Source: Henckelia pumila (lineage: Eukaryota > Streptophyta > Magnoliopsida > Lamiales > Gesneriaceae). From it: DNA of 64,000 bases. The translations under genes were made by a program, and so were the position numbers. Below the pieces are notes generated by a model that was given only the letters and a program-made list of their open reading frames with translations, searched no databases and was not told where the DNA came from. This document shows positions 49,570 to 61,630 of the stretch, piece by piece (the stretch's first letter is position 1; each line of letters starts with the position of its first letter). Location of the stretch: NCBI RefSeq assembly GCF_033568475.1, contig NC_133120.1, positions 172,391,991-172,455,990 on the forward strand, read 5' to 3'.

Positions 49570-50036
49570 GTAAAATAAAACACACAGACTATCAATTTGA
49601 TATAGAGTCAAAACAAAAAAAAACAAAAAAAAAGGACGGCAGAATACATATACACATGTGTATTAAATATTAAATATTACTGTAGACATACACAAATAAA
49701 AATTTTAACAAGAAAATAGATGATTAAAGGAATCATGTGAGCAAAAAATAAGAAAGAAAAAAAAAACCAACGATGGAAACCTGTGGTGTGTCATGTGCCG
49801 TCAGCCGTGTACAGAGTGTCAGGCAAGGAAGAAAAATCTTAAATATAAAAAGGTTATCGAGTATATTGATAGGGATAATAATTAAATAGTTGGGCTGCTT
49901 GAAATGAGTTTGTGGACTGGGAAGTGGGCTGAAAAGGGTAATAACTAACATGGGATGATAAGAAAAAATATATATAAATATATATAAGTACTATTTTTTT
50001 TTTTGGGCTGGGATACAGCCCACCACAACTCATGAA
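49570..50036 (-). other. Non-coding distal end of the hAT element
   Basis: AT-rich text with A-runs (49611-49632, 49752-49768) and TATATA patches, ending in the hAT right terminus. On the element strand this would be the 5' end upstream of the missing transposase start. A short inverted phrase GGGCTG ... CAGCCC lies at 50005-50021. Confidence 0.5.
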
Positions 50037-50050
50037 TGGATCCATCCCTG
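50037..50050 (-). repeat. hAT right terminal inverted repeat
   Basis: TGGATCCATCCCTG on the plus strand, i.e. CAGGGATGGATCCA on the element strand, paired with 14722-14735. The flank ACCTCAC follows. Confidence 0.72.
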
Positions 50051-50588
50051 ACCTCACCAGTCCTCATCGTCCAGAAAATGGCCTGAACGTTGGCCAACGA
50101 TTTCATCATCACTCACAAAGTTTCAAGCGAAACTTTGGTTTCAAAATCCAAGCATTATGCGACGGATACCGGCCAATAAACTATACCGTGTGAGGGGCCT
50201 AGACATGTGGCACAAACTTTTTAAAATAAAAATAAAAAATTTCAAAATTCATTGTTTTTTGACCGCCAACCATACTCAACCCAATCATAGTTTCATTTTC
50301 AAATTAAAGGTAGGATATCCTCGGCAGAATAACAAAACAAACATTTTTCCATTTCTCTTCCCGAGTCACACATAAATTGCCCACCCGCCGCCACCATCGG
50401 TAGCCACCACGACGGCCGCCGCCACTCTGCCACCACCCGTCCGTAGGAGTATAAAAAATGAATCCAACTGGTCAATCCGACACATGTCGACCGGAAAAAT
50501 ATCGGGTTAGGGTTGTGGGTTTTTGGATTCGGATTGACCCAAACGCTAAGCCAAAAAAATTTATAGGATACGGGTTGAGTTCGGGTCA
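50051..50588. repeat. Locus repeat R, copy 1, right part
   Basis: Its first roughly 145 bp (to about 50200) match 52780-52912 in R copy 2, which is what is expected if the hAT split copy 1. The rest contains a C-rich block (50378-50435) and AT-rich text and leads into the next TTTGACCGAGATGACTCGG at about 50595. No gene is visible. Confidence 0.62.
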
Positions 50589-52912
50589 ACCCGATTTGAC
50601 CGAGATGACTCGGAATTTTTTATTATTATTATTTTAATATAAAATTAAGAACGATTTGCTAAATTTTTATATGTTGTATGTTTCAAAAAAATTATTTTTT
50701 ATTGATATAATATATTTTCATTATTTAATGTTTATTTTTTGAAAAATTTTGATTTTTAAAATAATTTTTTATTTTTTCTAGCAATTACGATACTTTAAAT
50801 TTTCTACAACTAAAGTATCAAATTTAAATTATATATAAGCTTAGATTTTGTTATTATGTATTTAATTAAATATTACTATTATTATTGTGTGTTTGATTTT
50901 TATTTAATTATTTTGTTAAAAAATTAAAAAAATTAAAAAATAAATCGGGTTGGTTCAGTGATGTGTTCATATTTTCCCATGTTTATTTGAGTTAATTTGT
51001 TATAAATAGTGAATTTGCAGTGATTAAATTGATTTTATGGCTCTTAATCATGGTTTTCGTTTTGATATAGATAAATAGAAGAGACTGGGCAAAAGATAAG
51101 AAAAACAGAAGTATTCGCGCTCGAGCCTGCAAATTTGGCCGCTCGAGCGGGCAAAAAGAAGAAATTTCAATGTTTGACAGAAGTATTCGTGCTCGAGCCG
51201 CCAAATTTATCTGCTCGAGCGTGCCTATGCTAAGAAAAATAAGCAGGGACAGTGCCCCTGCGCTGCTGAACAGCTCCCCTACGTTGTGCGGCATGGAGCT
51301 CCTGCGCCCTGGAGGTAACAAATCAGCGCCTAGGCGCTGATCTGCATTGCCTAGGCGCTACCTGTGCGAACCATAATTTTCAGAACAGAAAGTTGCGCGC
51401 TCGAGCGCGTTCGAGAAAAGGAAACAAATTTTTTAAAAAAGGAAAGAAGGATGGGAAGGACTCTAGGACTTTTAATTAGATTAAAACACACGAATATCAG
51501 AAGAAAGGGACGGGAGAAGACTGTTGAATATATTCGGCGGCTAGGTTTCTATCCCTTGTTCTTAGATTCTTTTTGTTCATCAATTTTTCTATAGATTTCA
51601 CAGCCTTTCGTGGCTAAGTTTTAATACTTGGTTGAGAAAGACGATACCTTGAAGTTTTATTTTTCTTGTGAGATTTTGATACACTTAATTGTTTGATTTT
51701 TGGTTTGAATATCAAGAGTTGTTTGAATTTTATTATCATATTTGTATGTTTGATTATTAGCTTGATCACCTAGTAATTTCTCATACAATCTAAAGCAAAA
51801 TAAGATATCTAATCCGTATTTGTTTGATATCTCTAATTTGTGAAGCAACTACGATTGATAATTTCTGCTTTTGAATTTATTAATTTCTAGGAACATCACT
51901 TGACTAAATTAAATACAACCGCTTGTGTTTTTGTTTTTTAGATTCATCAATCTCACTAGATTTTAAGCTACCTTGGATTTAAGCCTTAATCGCGTGTATT
52001 TTTATTGATTGATTGGTAAGGGTTAAGTTAGAAATTTTTAAATAATATTTTCGTCAACCCAACCCGAACCCACCCAACACACCCGAATTGAAACCCTTAG
52101 CTGTCCGATTATGACTTTGATCGTACCGTCAATGCTGACTGACGGACAAATCAGGTAGTTAACTGGTCACGAGTGATCTTTTCGGGTTGGATGCCACTAT
52201 ATTCAAAATTAATTGACCCATGTATATTGACCCAATAAACTGAATACATAGAAAATCATCAATAAATTCAAATAATGCAAACCACATAAGGGATACAGAA
52301 TACTGATATAAATAACAATTTCATTTGGTCCGATTTATTATTCACATGAAAACTGAATAACTATCACATGTTTACCCCACAAATGCATATGTAACCATAT
52401 TAAATATTACCTTTTCTTGGGCAGATTAATACTCATAAAAATTACATACACGAAACTTTTTATATTTCAAAATAAATTTATTTCCATCAACTCATTTTAA
52501 AATATATATAAATAACTTTATCATTATTTGAATAATTAAAATTTTAAAATTTTGAACTGAAAAATCCTTAAAATCCAAAACAAAATGGGATTATAATCGA
52601 ATTAAGCTTGATCCAAATATTTACCAAAACCAAAGTAGCCTGATTTTTATTTTTCTTGAATTTTCAAAATAATATTAAAAAAAAAAAGAAAACACTAACC
52701 CATCATCTCCACCACCACCCGCTGCCCTTCTTCCCGCCAATGACAGTACACATGGAGGCGACCACCATGTCACCATCACCAGTCTCCATCGTCCAAAAAA
52801 TGTCTTGAAGGTTGGCCAATGATTTCATCATCGCTCACAAAGTTTCAAGTGAAACTTTGGCTTCAAAATCTGACCATTATGCGACAGATATCGACCAATA
52901 AACTATATTGTG
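50589..52912. repeat. Locus repeat R, copy 2, with an insertion but without the hAT
   Basis: 50589-50958 matches 13521-13925 and 52027-52780 matches about 14000-14721, with the intact ACCATCACC target at 52772-52780 and the R continuation to 52912. A foreign 1.07-kb block (50959-52026) replaces about 80 bp. LTR G then interrupts at 52913. The two copies in direct orientation suggest an old tandem duplication with a unit of about 1.7 kb. Confidence 0.62.
50959..52026 (+). mobile_element. Unclassified 1.07-kb insertion in R copy 2
   Basis: Absent from R copy 1. It starts TGATGTGTTCATATTTT, has TTATAAATAG at about 51000, and contains several palindromic words: GCGCTCGAGC and GCTCGAGCG (51117-51230), CAGCGCCTAGGCGCTG (51325-51340) and GCGCGCTCGAGCGCG (51395-51410). 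The rest is AT-rich without a long open frame. It could be a solo LTR or a non-autonomous element; no target duplication was found and about 80 bp of R are missing at the site. Confidence 0.45.
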
Positions 52913-53141
52913 TGTAATGCCCCAAAATTAGCTTAATCGAGATTTTAAGAGATTAATATTGATAATAGCGGATTAGAAAATTTGAGGATTGAATTGATAT
53001 TTGATTAGGGATTGAATTGCAAATTTTGAAAATTCAGGGACCAAAGTGCAAAATTGGGAAGTTGATTTCTTCTTTATTATTTGGAAACATGACTAGGCGT
53101 GCACATCATCAGCTTCCTTCATCCTCCTCCTCCTCCTCCTC

Positions 53142-53189
<48 letters not shown>

Positions 53190-54592
53190 GCCAACCTCCA
53201 TTAAACGCCCCTTTAAGCTTTCTGATTTCATTTCGTGCTCGATCCGTCCGATAGATTTTCAATCCGAAGGTATATTCGCAATCACGGCTGCGAGAGCTCC
53301 GTTGTACCGTAAGTTTTTCTTCGATTGGTTATACTTTGATTTTCGAATGTTGTCAGATTTGATTATTTTTGGATATGTCATTCTTGAGCTAGGATAGATC
53401 GTATATTCGAAGTCGGATCGAAAAAATAATGTCGTTCGGAATTGTTTTGATTTTTTGAAGCTTAATTAGAAAATATGGGTATTGGGATTTGTTGGAATTG
53501 GATTGAATTGGATGAATTATTGTTGTTATGAGTTGTTGGAATTGATATTTTTATGTTTGTATTTTCGGTTAGTTGAATATATAGCCGTTATGCCGCCGGT
53601 TTGAGATTTTTGGATCTTAGGAGTTGGAATTAAGTCGTTAAATCATTTTGAATTGGATGGATTGATATTTGATTTTTTTATATCTCCGTACAGATATTAC
53701 TGAAGACTGTTGAGTTCAGAATTGGCAGAAGTCGAATCGTCGAAGAGTTGATTGAGGTTTGGTGCTGAGTTGATCTTGATCGTTGAGTTACAATTGAATG
53801 GTTTCTGATTAGAAATCTTGTTCTTGTTGTTTGTCCAGACTGGAAGCGGCATAACACCGAAGAAATGGTAAATGATTTCATTGAATCGAAAAGGGAGGAA
53901 TACTCGAGTTTTGATTGATTCTTGAGTCCCTGAAATCACATACATGCATGTTTACTTGTTTTGATTGATTACGTATTTGAATTGAATTATTTGAATGCAT
54001 TTATAATTTTATATGCATTCATATTGAGTCGGATGATTTGATTACCTAACGAAATAGACGATTTGGGGACTATAATAGAGTGACATTGGTCGTGGAGTCA
54101 CTTCAATAGCCGGGAATACTTCTTATAGTTGCTCCAAAATCTAGAGGAGCGAGATATGCCGCATTCACCTCAATCGGGAGAGTCGGTGAGATCGCGGTGA
54201 TATATCTCGGCCTTGGGATCCCAATCGATGAAATGAATTCCTTTTGATTATCAGATTAGATAATCTTGAACCCCAAAGACATGCATTGAATTTTATTGCA
54301 TTTCGAATTGAGTTGTTGATATTTCAGGTTGTTGGTATACTACTTGAATTGCTTGTCTTGTTATTACGTATATCATGATTTGATATATATTATCTGGATT
54401 TACTTGTTATGTCTCTTTTAATGGGAATTGTATTCTCACCAGAGTTATCCGGCTGTTGTCTTGTTTTGTATGTGTACTTGGCAATAGGTGGGGGCAAGAT
54501 CGAGTCAGATGCAGCATGAATAGACTGGGATTGAGATGATAGAAGTGAGGACTTGGTTTTAGGCTCGATTGGATTTCAAACTCGTTTGTATC
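52913..54592 (+). repeat. LTR G: gypsy LTR related to element D, cut by family F
   Basis: Starts TGTAATGCCCCAAAATTAG, similar to the D LTR start, and shares later words with it (CACCRGAGTTATCCGGCT about 54438, versus 27617 in D). It stops at 54592 where an F LTR begins; the remainder is not in the window. A CT-rich microsatellite lies at 53120-53187. The open frame at 53017-53397 spans that microsatellite and is not a gene. Confidence 0.68.
53120..53187. repeat. (TCC)n then (CT)n microsatellite
   Basis: About eight TCC units followed by about 20 CT units. Confidence 0.95.
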
Positions 54593-56081
54593 TGTAGTGA
54601 CCCATATCCGAAATTAACGATTAATGAGTAATTCATTGTGTAATCATATTTAGATTAAGTAAAACATGATTAAGAAAATTCCAAATGGATAAACGGAGTC
54701 CAGAAATGGATCCAAGACACTCGAAAATGGCCGGGAAGGTTTCAAGGGTTCGTAGGGTTCGAAGGATCCGAACAAGGATAGGAGGCTCCGAACTGGATCG
54801 GAGGATCTGAACATAAGATTGGAGGATCCGAACTGGATCGGAGGATCCAAACTGGTTTGGAGGACCCGAATATAAGATTGGAGGATCCAAACTTGCATGG
54901 CCAGCTGTTCAAAAATAATATGTCATTGGTGACTTCACTGATGGGACTTTGGAATATTCGAATTCAGGATCGGAGGCTCCGAAGTCAGGAACGGAGGATT
55001 CGAACTGGATCGGAGGCTCCGAAGTCGGGTTCGGAGGCTCCGAACTTTGCCTATAAATAGGGGGCCAAGATTTCATTTTCAACTCGCCCTCTCCTTTTTC
55101 TCTCTCGATTCTTTAGTCTTCTAGCTTAGATCTAGGAAATTCTAGGCGTCCTTTTGGGATTCCGGAAGTGGCATATCGATTCAGGCGTCGTAGCGGAGCT
55201 GTGGTCTAGTTTTGAGGCAATTGCCATCAGCGGGCTAACGACGGACGCAGGTATAGCTATGGTCTCCTTAAATTATTTGGGAGTATGCAATAGTTTAGTT
55301 AAGGCTTTTAGAGCTTATTAAATGATGCATGAGTATTTGCATTGTAGAGTTGATGATAGGCTTGGAACCTAGAGTGGGACTGCTAGAACTGCCTGTAATA
55401 AAGTACGTAAGTACTGACTGAGATAGCCAGCGGGTTTTGCATGCTTATATGTTGCATTTGTGTGTCATATTATTATGCAGCATGTGCATATCATATTGTA
55501 TATGTCAATCTTTTGAAATGAGTCATGTAGGGCCGCTCAGCCCTGTTCGGACGGTTGATGTCTAGTGCCCAGCGACCGACGTGTTAGGTGGTACTAGTAT
55601 CTAGGTGACACGGTCCACGTTCGGTAGGAATGAGCAGTGTACGCAGGGTTTGATTCCCTGGTTGTATCACTCATGTCCTAGGCGTCATTCTGAGAAGTTA
55701 TATACAGTTATCCCAGATATGGATACCCATTCATTTGCATGCATCATATTTGTATGTTTTACTCGTTCTTTCGTATTGAGCTTAGAGCTCACATTCAGTC
55801 TTTTCTGTGTATCTGTACACCCCATTCGACGAGGTAGGCATAGGTACAAGTTTGAGCACCAGGAGCTTGGAGTGGCCAGTGACCTTGGAGACAGTGGGAT
55901 TAGCTGTAGGTTTTTGCCCTTTAGGCTCATTTATTCGATGGGGTTGTATAATCAAATTTATTTAATCGGTTGTATTCTGCCGAACTGCTTTTATTTAAGT
56001 CTTCCGCAGCAATTTATTTAATGCATGATTAATTATGCTCTTAACTCTGATTAGGTTGTGGATCCGGGTAGGGTCGCTACA
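54593..56081 (+). repeat. Family F LTR 1 (1489 bp) with a U3 repeat array
   Basis: Starts TGTAGTGACCCATATCCG and ends GGATCCGGGTAGGGTCGCTACA-type text. From about 54757 to 55045 a roughly 20-bp word GGATCGGAGGATCCGAAC is repeated many times with variation, stopping just before the TATA-like CTATAAATAG at 55051-55060. Confidence 0.88.
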
Positions 56082-56086
56082 TTTAT

Positions 56087-56098
56087 TGGCATCAGATC
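56087..56098 (+). other. Mutated primer-binding site of F element 1
   Basis: TGGCATCAGATC, two changes from TGGTATCAGAGC. The equivalent site at 61636-61647 is intact. Confidence 0.75.
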
Positions 56099-59000
56099 AT
56101 GCATGCAAGAGACTTGGGATATAGCGATGAGACTCTTTGGGTTATCCTTGTAGGATGGATGATACCTTGGAAGAGGTGATGATGCGGTGATTAGATTGCC
56201 CGAAGGCTATCATCATTGACAGGAATTTTGAGATTTGTCTTATGGGATTCCAGCAAATGCGGACTGCAGCAATGGATCAAGTCCGAGCTTTCAAGATTTC
56301 TACTCATGTGGATCCTAGCTTTGGATCGAGTACCGGATGCCAGAGGCAGTGGCAAAGGATTGGTTGGGACGCACTTGATGCTTGCATCTGTACCATCCTT
56401 ACCATGATGGCACTACTCTGAAGATTCTCCAGTCGTAGTTGGAGAGATTTTCATATAGACCTATACCAGGGAATGCCTCGAGTGGCTAAGGCATGACTGG
56501 TTTTGAGCGTAAGATCATTAAACTCATGCAAAACGTGGTTTTGCCAGTATGATTGTATCAATGCGTTCGGTAGGTACACGGGAAACTTCATGTTCAAATG
56601 CATGAATTGGATGCAAGAAGAACGCTGACGGTAGATTGTGAGCAGAAGAGGTCGAATGACAGGCATTGATGCAGAGCACAGATGGTTAGCTATCGCGTGT
56701 CATTTCTCCGGAGTTCTTCGCAGGAGGATAGGTAGAGAAACTTGGACGGGAGTACGCTTGCATTGATGCGTGTGTCTATTAAAAGCTTCATGCTCAAGAA
56801 ACAAAGACTTGTACGATGATTTAAATACTGTATTGTTACAGTGGTAAAAAATATGTCAGTTGTAATGAATCATCATACTTTGGTTGTATCATTTCAAATA
56901 AATGGTTGTACATTTTCATTGTATTTTGAATACTGTATGTATTACATGAGATTGTAATAAATAAATGGGACATAACTTGAAGAAATAATACGTGTATTAT
57001 TATTTCAGCAATTCGTGGATGATTGCATGATTCTGCTAAGTTTTGGCATGACGTTAGTTGAGTGGACTCATCTAGAGGCATAGGAATATTGTTCGACTTA
57101 GAACATTATGCTTTGTTCTAGGTTGTTTTCTTAGAACAGTAGGCTGTCTGACATTCGTTAGGTTAAGACTTGTGATTATGGGTTTTCATCAAGATTTCAG
57201 GTCTAGTATATGCCGAGAGTTGTGGACTATGCCCATGATTTGACGTGAGGAGGCGTGACCCTATGTCGATGTACCTAGGAGCCTTTGTGCTTCAGGGGAT
57301 GGCAGTGGGAAGACTACTCAGTCTAGATTTTTGGTAACAGTAACGGCGAGGTATGACATTGGATTAGATATCAGGCTTGATATCAATGATTCGATATCGT
57401 CTGGTGTGCCAGAGATATTAGTTTGAGTGTTATGCTGTGAGAACCAGTCTTGGAGGATCTTCTTGACAAGTGTGTACTCTAATCAGATAGGTTTTTGACC
57501 TATGAGATACTGCTAGACTAGTGGTTCTAGTAGGTAGACGGATTTCTAACAGCGATGACTAGGGGTTTGTTATCAGAGTTGTGGTTAGGGTTTCCTTGCG
57601 ATAGGAGAATACGAGGACTACTCCATGATGATTGACTTCATATGTGATGGGTTATATCGGATGCTAAGGATTGTATAGGACTATTTAAGATGAGAGGGAA
57701 GCGTGGCCTATTCCCGTGAAGCCTTGGTGATTGTCCAGGTGGGTTATTGAGGTAAGCTACCTTAGTCTTAATTTTTTGCGCAGTCTTTGCGAGGAATATA
57801 ATCAGGATCGTGTCCGGAGATTGTGAGAATCGTTGGGATTCAGTAATTTTAATATTTTTGGACTTGACGAGCCTTGGTGTTCATTCTCAATGAACGAGGT
57901 AAGGATAGTGAGTTCAGTGTTTGCGTTGAATATTGTCTGATGTTTTCAGAATTAAGCGTAGGATTGTTCCATGAGATGGAAATGATCTAGGTTGATAGGT
58001 CACGAACAATTCTTGGGCTTAGTTTGTCTTGATGTTCGCCTTGGGTGAACAAGACAACAATTAGTAGTGCTGATGTGGCAGGGGATTTGTGCTAATGACT
58101 ACTAGTGGCAATTGTCTGACTCTATTGACTCTTTCAGAATTAGGGTGATTAAGTCCAGTTTACGAGGCAGCTATCAGTAGTAAGGCACGAGATTGTGTCG
58201 ATAGACTACTAATAGCTATTTTCTGGTTATCATGTATGGGTGTGTTGAAACCATAACGATTTGGGTATTCCACGTGTTGGGAATAGCAGAATTGTGGCAG
58301 CCAAGACAAGGGTATTGATCGAGCCACATAGGTTTGATGATCAGTGGTGGTCTAAATGGATTTTCACTGACCAATTGAGTGAGAGTCGTAGTAAAATAGA
58401 CGAGGTCGATTAGTTGAGCCAATCAGTGATGATCAGGGTGTAGCAATTACGAAATACTTGGATAGTATTTTGTCGCGTAATGCTTAATGGGAATTTGTAC
58501 TTGGTACAATTTCAGAGTAGTAAACGATTTGGGTAATTTAGGATCTCTAGGGTTGCCAGAGATAGACCTTTTAAGATTGCTGTAATCGGAGGGCGATTGC
58601 ATTTGGACTTGTGAGGTCAAGTTAGGCGATAAATTGACAATAGAGACAAGAAAATGAAATTGATTCCATCAATTGCTTAGTGATAGTAATCGCATGCTTG
58701 GGTGAGTAACGGAAGGGATCAAGTTTTTGCTTCATGTGAGAGTTGTCCACTAACAACGATATCAAGGATGTCAACCGAACATTTTGACATAATGATCTTG
58801 TGTTGAACTGTTATGTTGAATCCGAAGAGCGTTGGAAAATTTAATGAATATTAGTAAGGGGACATCAGTTGTCAGATCATGATATGTGACATTAGCTAGG
58901 ATCTAGTTCTCGAGATCTAGCAGGATATGTCACTAGTTTCCCGCATAAGGTGCATGTTGCTACTGAGATAGTCGATGGTCGACTTAGTAGACCACAAGGT

Positions 59001-60171
59001 TTGCCTTTGGGATCGAAGATTTCTCAAGATCAGGACGGATCGAATTCGTTCTTTCAAGTTAGTGAGTCACATCCATGCAGACTGTTTGTCAAGGATACTG
59101 CGTTTTAGCAATGGACAATGGTCGGATTCGTGATAGGTAGCTAGTGATGATGGTGTCATCAGAGACTCCGAGGTGAGTTATATCAGGTGCAATGACTGCC
59201 GAGTTTTGAGATGGAATAGGAAGCATTTTCATATGTCTGTGTACTGTGGACTGTCCCAGTCGAGCATATTGGGGGAAGCTTGCCTTAGTCTTTATGTGTG
59301 TACAGTGATTTTAAGTATGTATAACTATCGGGAGGATGTCCATCGATTGAATTCACGGGTGAATAACCTATGGTCGAGATTATGTAGATCATCAGAAGTG
59401 TGATGACTTCCATTGCAATGTATGTGTATGGCTTCGCAGACCAATGGTCAAAAATGATTTTGTGACATAATTGTCCTGTGACGAGAATTCCTTTCTGACA
59501 CAATGATTGAGTTATACTAAGAAACATGAATTATGATTAGTACTAGACTGGATGGTCTGAGTTCCCAGTAATTGCTTTGGGAAGCTTGTTTTTCTTCAGA
59601 GTATCATGGGAAAGATAATCAGTCTAAGGAATCATGTGAAGCAGTTATGTTGAAGTATGACTTTGTGGCAACTGAATTCTCTTGGGGAGAAATTCGGTCT
59701 TTGTTGTGTCAGCACAGTGTTGGGATTGGTGTTTCCTAACTAGAGGTGTTGAGCACCGAGAACTTTTGGAACCATTAGATGGTTAGATCTAGTTTGGTGA
59801 TTCGACGAATGTCGTAAGCGAGTCAGGTTATGACTTGGTCTTTGTCAGTCTAAGACTTTTCCTTGGGACGATGATCTCGATCAAGTGGGTGTTGGTATCT
59901 TTCGTGATCAGAGAGATCGTGGCCAGGATGGAAGACGTATCAGTGTTGTGATATATTAGTGCCAATGAAGTTTGAATGTCGACCAGTAGCGCAGTAATCT
60001 TCAGTTGGGAGCATGTTAATGAGGTTCAGCATTAATGGAGCTTAGAGATAATTTGACAAGAGTCTGATTGTGTCAGGAGCTATTTCAACCAGACACTCGA
60101 GCAAGGGTCTCTAGTACGTTCTCGAGGTTTACCCTAGTTTTCGAGGACAAAATCTTTTAAGAGCGGGAGAA
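56099..60171 (+). other. Interior of family F element 1, no coding sequence recognised
   Basis: About 4.07 kb. The longest open frames are under 90 codons and show no retroviral motif. The first 1.1 kb is conserved with 61650-62875, and 59100-59900 with 63330-64000, so the sequence is family-wide and not random flank. It ends with TTTTCGAGGACAAAATC and the polypurine run GAGCGGGAGAA (60148-60171). Compared with 62600-62735, copy 1 lacks about 130 bp near 57055. Confidence 0.65.
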
Positions 60172-61630
60172 TGTAATGAACCGTATTCGGAATTAATTAT
60201 TAATGAGTAATTAATCATGTAATCATGTTTAGATTAAGTAAAACATGATTAAAAAAATTCCAAATTGATTAAAGCAGTCCAGAAATGGATCCAGGACACT
60301 CAAAAATGTCCGGGAAGGTTCCGAGGGTTCGAAAGATCCGAACCAGGATAGGAGGCTCCGAACTGGATCGAAGGATCCGAACATAAGATCGGAGGATCCA
60401 AACTGGTTCGAAGGACCCGAACATGATATCAGAGGATCCGAACTTGGATGGCCAGCTGTCCAAAAATAATACATCATTGGTGACATCACTGATGGGTTCG
60501 GAGGATCCGAAGTCAGGATCGGAGGCCCGAAGTCAGGAATGGAGGATCCGAACCAGATCGGAGGCTCTGAAGTCGGGTTCGGAGGCTCCTAACTTTGCCT
60601 ATAAATAGGGGGCCGATATTTCATTTTTAACTCGCCCCTCTCCTTTTTCTCTCTCGATTCCTTATCATTTTAGCTTAGATCTAGGGAATTCTAGGCATCC
60701 TTTTGGGATTTTGGAAGTGGCATAGTGATCCAGGCATCGTAGCGGAGCTGTGGCCTAGTTTTGAGGCAATTTCCATCAGCGGGCTGACGACGGACGCAGG
60801 TATAGCTATAGTATCCTTAAATTATTTGGGAGTATGCAATAGCTTAGTTATGACTTTTAGAGCTTATTAAATGATGCATGGATATTTGCATTGTAGAGTT
60901 GATAATAGGCTTGGAACCTAGAGTGGGACTGCTAGGACTGCCTGTAATAAGGTACGTAAGTACTGACTGAGATAGCCAGTGGGTTTTTCATGATTATATG
61001 TTGAATTTGTGTTTCATATTATTATGCAGCATTTGCATATCATATTGTGTCTGTCCATCTTTTTAGATGAGTCATGTAGGTCCGCTCAGCCCTGTTCGGA
61101 CGGTTGATGTCTAGTGCCCAGCGACCGACGAGTTAGGTGGTACTAGCATCTGGGTGACAAGGTCCACGTCTGGTAGGAATGAGCAGTGTACGCAGGGTTT
61201 GATTCTCGGGTTGTATCACTCATGTCCTAGGCGCCATTCTGAGCAATTATATGCAGTTATCCCAGATATGGATACCCAGTAATTTTCATGCATCATATTT
61301 GTATGTTTTACCCGTGCTTTCGTAATGAGCTTAGAGCTCACGTCCAGTCTTTTTTGTGTATCTGGACACCCCATTCCACGGGGTAGGTGTAGGTTCAGGT
61401 TTGAGCACCAGGAGCTTGGAGTGGCCAGTGACCATGGAGACAGCAGGATTAGTTGTAGGATTTTGCCCTTTAGGCTCATTTATTCGATTGGGTTGTATAA
61501 TTGAATTTGTTTAACCAGTTGTATTCTGTCGGTCTGCTTTTATTTAAGTCTTCTGCAGCAATTTATTTAACGCATGCTTAATTATGCTCTTAACTCTGAT
61601 TAGGTAGTGGATCCGGGTAGGGTCGCTATA
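60172..61630 (+). repeat. Family F LTR 2 (1459 bp)
   Basis: Same layout as LTR 1, with the repeat array at about 60331-60590 and the TATA-like box at 60599-60608; it ends CGCTATA instead of CGCTACA. It differs from LTR 1 by many substitutions and by the number of array units. Confidence 0.86.

Larger units (their letters stand above)
14722..50050 (-). mobile_element. hAT element (ZMYM1-like/TTF type) hosting the whole transposon nest
   Basis: The left terminus reads CAAGGACGGATCCA and the right terminus, reversed, reads CAGGGATGGATCCA: 12 of 14 positions agree, and both fit the CAGGGGCGGATCCA type of terminus common in plant hAT elements. The left flank ACCATCAC (14714-14721) and right flank ACCTCAC (50051-50057) look like an 8-bp duplication with one base lost. 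R copy 2 carries the undisturbed site ACCATCACC at 52772-52780. A hAT transposase remnant lies just inside the left end on the minus strand. The original element was probably a few kb; the rest of the span is nested insertions B, C, D and E. Confidence 0.72.
54593..61630 (+). mobile_element. Family F element 1: non-coding gypsy-type retrotransposon
   Basis: LTR (54593-56081), primer site, 4.1-kb interior, polypurine tract and second LTR (60172-61630). LTR ends, primer site and polypurine context resemble element C. No gag or pol motif was found in any frame, so it fits a large non-autonomous LTR element (LARD-like) or an extremely decayed copy. The second LTR is itself followed by a primer site and another copy of the interior, so elements share LTRs in tandem. 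Confidence 0.78.

Noticed and set aside
53017..53397. 126-codon frame with Ser and Leu runs
   Set aside because: The runs are the translated TCC/CT microsatellite within LTR G.
54757..55045. Regularly spaced short repeats resembling a CRISPR-like array
   Set aside because: Units are imperfect and adjoin without unique spacers, they lie in the U3 of an LTR in a plant genome, and the same array occurs in each F LTR.
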